NCBI RefSeq assembly: GCF_001426375.1
Contig: NZ_LMEO01000018.1
Location: forward strand, 75,413-119,399
Reading direction: 5' to 3'
DNA from: Paenibacillus sp. Root444D2
GTDB lineage: Bacteria; Bacillota; Bacilli; Paenibacillales; NBRC-103111
Length of the DNA: 43,987 nucleotides
In this document: positions 40,720-43,987 of the stretch, in pieces
Layout of the letters: the number at the start of each line of letters is the position of its first letter
Numbering within the stretch: position 1 is the first letter of the stretch
Position numbers and translations under genes: made by a program
Notes under the pieces: model-generated
What the model was told of the DNA's origin: nothing
Seen by the model: only the letters and a program-made list of their open reading frames with translations
The model's database searches: none

Positions 40720-40791
40720 AACCTGTGTTTAATTGTGGACGCCACGTCCTGAAAGTGATAATGGTCAATGTGCATGTCCAGCCATCTTCTA

Positions 40792-41187
40792 TTAAGAGAT
40801 GCTTCTCTTCCAAAGTAATGCAGCTCCTGATTCGTTATCTATTTCCCACACTAATGAAGCAGGAGCTTTCTCAAGGCCCGTTGGCAAACCTTTTTGCTGG
40901 AGAGGAATAAAGTTCCCATCCGTTATTGCTTGATACCCCTCAGCTAGAAAAAGCACCTCTAACATCGTAGCAGAGACCATACAATTTTCACCGGCTAATG
41001 TATTCAGTAGACTGATTTCACTGTCGGCGAGATAAGGGCTGAAACGCTTTTCCACACTTCGAAACCAATCGATAGCTAGCTTCTTAATGAGAGTACTTTC
41101 TTTCTCTTCACAGCGGAGCAGCAGTTCGATATTAGACTCCATAGTCTGAAAATGAAACGAATGCAAGTACTGTGTGATACGTTCCAT
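40792..41187 (-). pseudogene. Truncated ApbE-like FAD:protein FMN transferase remnant
   Basis: The 131 codons match the N-terminal part of ApbE proteins in pattern: HFQTMESNIELLL (for the usual AMGT start), FSPYLADSEISLLN (usual FRPDSELSRLN) and ITDGNFIP (usual TGGLFDP). Complete proteins have about 300-350 residues and continue with an LDLGG motif, the flavin-binding site; here a stop comes where that motif is expected. It is probably a 3'-truncated pseudogene, although a short expressed protein cannot be excluded. ApbE assignment is by pattern. Confidence 0.65.
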
Positions 41188-41290
41188 AAGGTTTTCCTCT
41201 TTTCTTTCGTGTCCTGAAGGAGATGAACCTAATATAGAAGCGTTAACTGAGATTCAATTGATAGCTGGCTGAAAAATTACTGAAAAATTA
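41188..41290. other. Short non-coding stretch between two gene remnants
   Basis: Nothing recognisable except AT-rich sequence. It separates the apbE-like remnant from the galU remnant; the two were not originally neighbours as far as can be seen. Confidence 0.3.
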
Positions 41291-41539
41291 AGCTGGACGC
41301 AGACTAGGAACGAGTACCAGCTGACGGACGCTCTGCGCAAGATGTGTCTGCAGGAAGGGCTGATGGCGCTTGAACTTAAAGGAGATCGCTACGATATCGG
41401 AGATAAATTCGGTTATATGAAGGCGATTGTTGAGCTGGGGCTTCAAAGAGATGAGCTTCGCCCGCAGCTGCTGGCGTATCTGGATATCCTTTTGCAGAAA
41501 GAATTGGGGAAGGAGAAACTGCGGAGGCGAGTCGTGTAA
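41291..41539 (+). pseudogene. galU: C-terminal remnant of UTP-glucose-1-phosphate uridylyltransferase
   Basis: Codons from about 41294 read NEYQLTDALRKM followed by GDRYDIGDKFGYMKAIVEL and a final LLAYLDILL, which are the last conserved blocks of GalU/GtaB. A full enzyme has about 290 residues; only the last 80 or so are left, and the nucleotide-binding N-terminus is missing. A start at ATG 41342 would give a 65-residue peptide with no active site. Confidence 0.85.
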
Positions 41540-41703
41540 CTTGAATAGGCAGGGATAAAAAGTTTGGTCCGCTCAGGCTCCGGCTTATTCGTGCGGAAAT
41601 CGAAAATTCAGCAACCTTTCAGCAACCGCTCAGATTGCTTTTAGGGAGGATATGGGATACTGACTGTAGAAAACGTGTACAATGAACTTCGGGGGGACGA
41701 AAA

Positions 41704-42390
41704 ATGATGCGCCAATTAAAAGGTATTAAAATTCTGCTCGTTGATGACGAGCCTCATATTTTAGAATTTCTGGAGTTAGGTTTAACGAATGAAGGGTTTG
41801 AGGTCATGACGGCTCAGGATGGGATTAGTGCGATTACAGCATGTAATAAGTTTCAGCCGCATATCGCTATTCTGGATGTGATGATGCCGGGGATGGATGG
41901 GTTCGAGGTTTGTCGAATGATTAAGAAGACGGAAAATGTCGCAGTTATCATGCTGACGGCTAAGGATGAAATCGATGACCGGGTCAAGGGACTCACGCTT
42001 GGGGCCGATGATTATATGATTAAGCCTTTCAGTTTTGAGGAGCTGCTTGCTCGTATCTATGCGCGGATTCGCAACCATTTTCCAAACTTGTTCGGTGAAG
42101 TGATCATTGGACCGCTTCGTATGGATGATCGGCGCAAGGAAATTAGCCTGAATGACAACGTGCTGGAGCTATCTCCTACGGAATATGAGCTGCTCAAATT
42201 TATGTCGATTAACCACGGACTTGTATTAAGCAAATCGATGATTCTCGATAAAGTGTGGGGCTATGACTTCGGTGGCGAAGAGAACATCGTCGAGGTGTAT
42301 ATTCGCTCCTTGCGCGATAAGCTAGGCGATAAAGAGCATAGGCTGATCCGCACAATTCGCGGCGCCGGTTATCGGATGGATTTAACATGA
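41704..42390 (+). CDS. OmpR-family response regulator of the 41704-43895 pair
   Basis: A 228-residue regulator with a receiver domain (phosphoacceptor D58, acidic D14-D15, T83, K105) and a winged-helix domain (about 130-226, ending GAGYRMDL). GGGGGGA precedes the ATG by 8 bp. Its stop overlaps the kinase start by 4 bp (ATGA), so the pair is translationally coupled. Confidence 0.93.
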   Translation: MMRQLKGIKILLVDDEPHILEFLELGLTNEGFEVMTAQDGISAITACNKFQPHIAILDVMMPGMDGFEVCRMIKKTENVAVIMLTAKDEIDDRVKGLTLGADDYMIKPFSFEELLARIYARIRNHFPNLFGEVIIGPLRMDDRRKEISLNDNVLELSPTEYELLKFMSINHGLVLSKSMILDKVWGYDFGGEENIVEVYIRSLRDKLGDKEHRLIRTIRGAGYRMDLT

Positions 42391-43895
42391 AAAGGCGGGG
42401 CCGGTTTGCTGAGCATTTTGTTACCGGTTCACTGAAATTCCAGTTGCTATCGCGGTCTTTATTGGTGATGTCTGTGTTATTACTGCTGATTGGTGTATTC
42501 CAATATATTTTCATGCAGCAATTTCTGTATAAGAACAAGGCGGAAACGATTCGCAATCAGCTTGCGACGTTACCTCCCAATACGTGGCAGCGGGCAGGGG
42601 AATTTCCGGATCGTGGCCAGAATCCTTTTATGCCCAGACGAGATACGAACGGTGGCGGTGGTAATCATTCGGACAATACGGGAGGAGAGTTTCCTCGGAT
42701 TTTCGTTCCTGATTTATCGATTGCTTTGATCGATAGTGAGGGGACTTACAAGCAGTTGTCTTCAGAAAATGTAACCTTCCCTTTGCAGCTTACGAAGGAA
42801 GAATATCAGGAATTATTGAAATCGAAAGAGAAGCTGGACTACCGAACCATGAAGGATAAGGATGACAATGAACAGTTGATTGTCTTTCATCAAATTCGTG
42901 AGAGATCCCAAGGCGTACAAGGACTTATTCAGGCGAGTACGAGCACAGCACCAATCAAAGATTTGCTGCTCCGTCAGTTGTTAACCTTTCTGCTATTGTC
43001 CATGACAGCATTGATTGTAGGGCTGCTTGGATTTCTGCCTGTGTTAAGGCGAACGTTAGTGCCGCTTTCTAATATGGTTGATACAGTGAAACAAATCGAT
43101 TCAGGTAATCTGGGCGAGCGGTTCCCTGCACATCAGGGGCAGGTGGAGATTGACCGGTTATCGACTTCCTTCAATAGTATGCTTGAGCGACTGGAGTTTT
43201 CTTTTGAAGCTGAAAAAGAAGCAAAAGAGCAAATGCGACGCTTCGCTGCTGATGCCTCGCACGAACTTCGGACACCGCTGACTTCGATTCATGGCTTTCT
43301 GGAAGTACTCCTTCGCGGAGCGTATCAACAGCCGGAGCCATTGCTGAAAGCGCTGAAGAGCATGCACGGCGAATCCGTGCGTATTAATAAGCTAGTTGAG
43401 GACCTTCTACTGCTTGCTCGTTTGGATCGAACGCCATCTTTTCAGAAGTCGGAAGGGCTGCTCGATGAGATGCTGCATGAGATGGAGCCTCAGCTTCGTC
43501 TACTGGCAGGAGACAGAACAGTTACTTTTACGCTGGAGCCCCAGATCCGTTGTCTGTATGATCCGGATAAAATCAAGCAGGTCGTTCTCAACTTGTTTCA
43601 CAACGCCGTTCAGCATACGCATCCTTTGACCGGTGAACTAGGGCTTTCGTTAGCTAAGACCGATGCTGGTGTTGAAATTGCTGTTCATGACAATGGGCCA
43701 GGTATCGCACCTGAACATCTCCCTCATTTGTTTGATCGATTCTACCGAATCGATTCCTCTAGGGCGCGAAGGAGCGGCGGTGCAGGGTTGGGATTATCCA
43801 TCACCCGTTCCATTGTGGAGCTCCACGGAGGAACGATTGAGGTTCATAGCACAGTAGGTGAAGGTAGTACATTTAAAGTGCTGCTGCTTCCATAA
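42387..43895 (+). CDS. Sensor histidine kinase of the 41704-43895 pair
   Basis: A 502-residue kinase. Membrane segments at about 22-44 and 195-218 enclose an extracellular domain that has a Gly/Asn-rich loop (about 85-100). HAMP (about 219-271), HisKA with H292 (ASHELRTPL) and the HATPase domain follow, with N406, D435-x-G-x-G and GGAGLGL (464-470). All catalytic boxes are intact. The signal is unknown. A terminator follows directly. Confidence 0.93.
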   Translation: MKRRGRFAEHFVTGSLKFQLLSRSLLVMSVLLLLIGVFQYIFMQQFLYKNKAETIRNQLATLPPNTWQRAGEFPDRGQNPFMPRRDTNGGGGNHSDNTGGEFPRIFVPDLSIALIDSEGTYKQLSSENVTFPLQLTKEEYQELLKSKEKLDYRTMKDKDDNEQLIVFHQIRERSQGVQGLIQASTSTAPIKDLLLRQLLTFLLLSMTALIVGLLGFLPVLRRTLVPLSNMVDTVKQIDSGNLGERFPAHQGQVEIDRLSTSFNSMLERLEFSFEAEKEAKEQMRRFAADASHELRTPLTSIHGFLEVLLRGAYQQPEPLLKALKSMHGESVRINKLVEDLLLLARLDRTPSFQKSEGLLDEMLHEMEPQLRLLAGDRTVTFTLEPQIRCLYDPDKIKQVVLNLFHNAVQHTHPLTGELGLSLAKTDAGVEIAVHDNGPGIAPEHLPHLFDRFYRIDSSRARRSGGAGLGLSITRSIVELHGGTIEVHSTVGEGSTFKVLLLP

Positions 43896-43903
43896 ATGAG
43901 TGG

Positions 43904-43942
43904 AGCCTTATCTCGACGGGATGTCGGGGTAGGGCTTTTTTA
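43904..43942 (+). terminator. Intrinsic terminator after the kinase gene
   Basis: AGCC.TA.C.CGAC pairs with GTCG.G.TA.GGCT over a short loop, followed by six T residues. The remaining 45 bp to the window end hold nothing recognisable. Confidence 0.8.
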
Positions 43943-43987
43943 ATTTAAAGAATGTAAAATAAGAGCCCCCAGAAGCTGCTATTTCGC

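Noticed and set aside
40561..40791. Chromosomal replication origin
   Set aside because: There is no dnaA, dnaN, rpmH or other origin-linked gene near, so the DnaA boxes are reported as a cluster only.
40574..40813. Small minus-strand open frames over the DnaA-box cluster
   Set aside because: No ribosome binding site and no similarity to a known protein; a frameshifted continuation of the apbE-like remnant was considered but could not be shown.

Overview
The window looks like a chromosomal segment of a spore-forming, low-to-medium GC Firmicute of the Paenibacillus type. The evidence is a Bacillus-style nitrate assimilation operon, a gerP spore germination operon behind a textbook sigma-K promoter, S-layer homology (SLH) proteins, strong AGGAGG-type ribosome binding sites and many U-tailed terminators. 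The assignment to Paenibacillus is inference; no rRNA or other taxonomic marker is present.

Layout. 1-440: a tandemly duplicated tail of an IS3-type transposase, next to a pair of identical inverted repeats. 570-2075: a membrane HD-GYP c-di-GMP phosphodiesterase. 2140-2790: a repeat-bearing intergenic region with two GlnR/TnrA-like boxes. 2794-11364: a nitrate/nitrite assimilation operon (siroheme nitrite reductase nasD, Rieske subunit nasE, nitrate transporter nasA, electron-transfer subunit nasB, molybdenum nitrate reductase nasC). nasB is a nasD paralogue that has lost three of the four siroheme/[4Fe-4S] cysteines. 11480-24413: a DinB/YfiT protein, an ECF sigma/anti-sigma pair with its own ECF-type promoter, SLH proteins, a free-methionine sulfoxide reductase, a PilZ protein, a polysaccharide deacetylase, a small LuxR-type regulator, thiamine pyrophosphokinase, an orphan response regulator, a PAS-GGDEF diguanylate cyclase and an SLH-anchored GH18 hydrolase. 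25192-27128: gerPA-PE. 27258-33924: an Hsp20-like protein, an NlpC/P60 hydrolase, a two-component system, a DRE-TIM aldolase-like enzyme, an inositol-monophosphatase-family enzyme and small unknowns. 33925-35375: a large non-coding repeat region. 35376-40235: a lipoprotein, a cystine-type symporter, a YtfP flavoprotein and a permease. 40236-41540: a decay zone with three gene remnants around a phased cluster of DnaA boxes. 41704-43895: a second two-component pair.

The most unusual signal is a family of intergenic inverted-repeat arrays. At five places (369-439, 2178-2358, 24818-25002, 34073-34821, 34947-35130) inverted repeats, mostly with 5-nt centres, are placed centre-to-centre at about 51-52 bp and then about 62 bp, that is 5 and 6 helical turns, although the arm sequences differ between arrays. 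The largest array has seven 113-bp units with two near-perfect hairpins each, and is followed by a strong intrinsic terminator that follows no annotated gene directly. I know of no described element with this rule. It could be a phased DNA-protein scaffold or a structured RNA, and it is the best candidate here for an undescribed system. The second unusual signal is six same-strand DnaA boxes, five of them spaced 11/21/22/21 bp, away from any dnaA gene.
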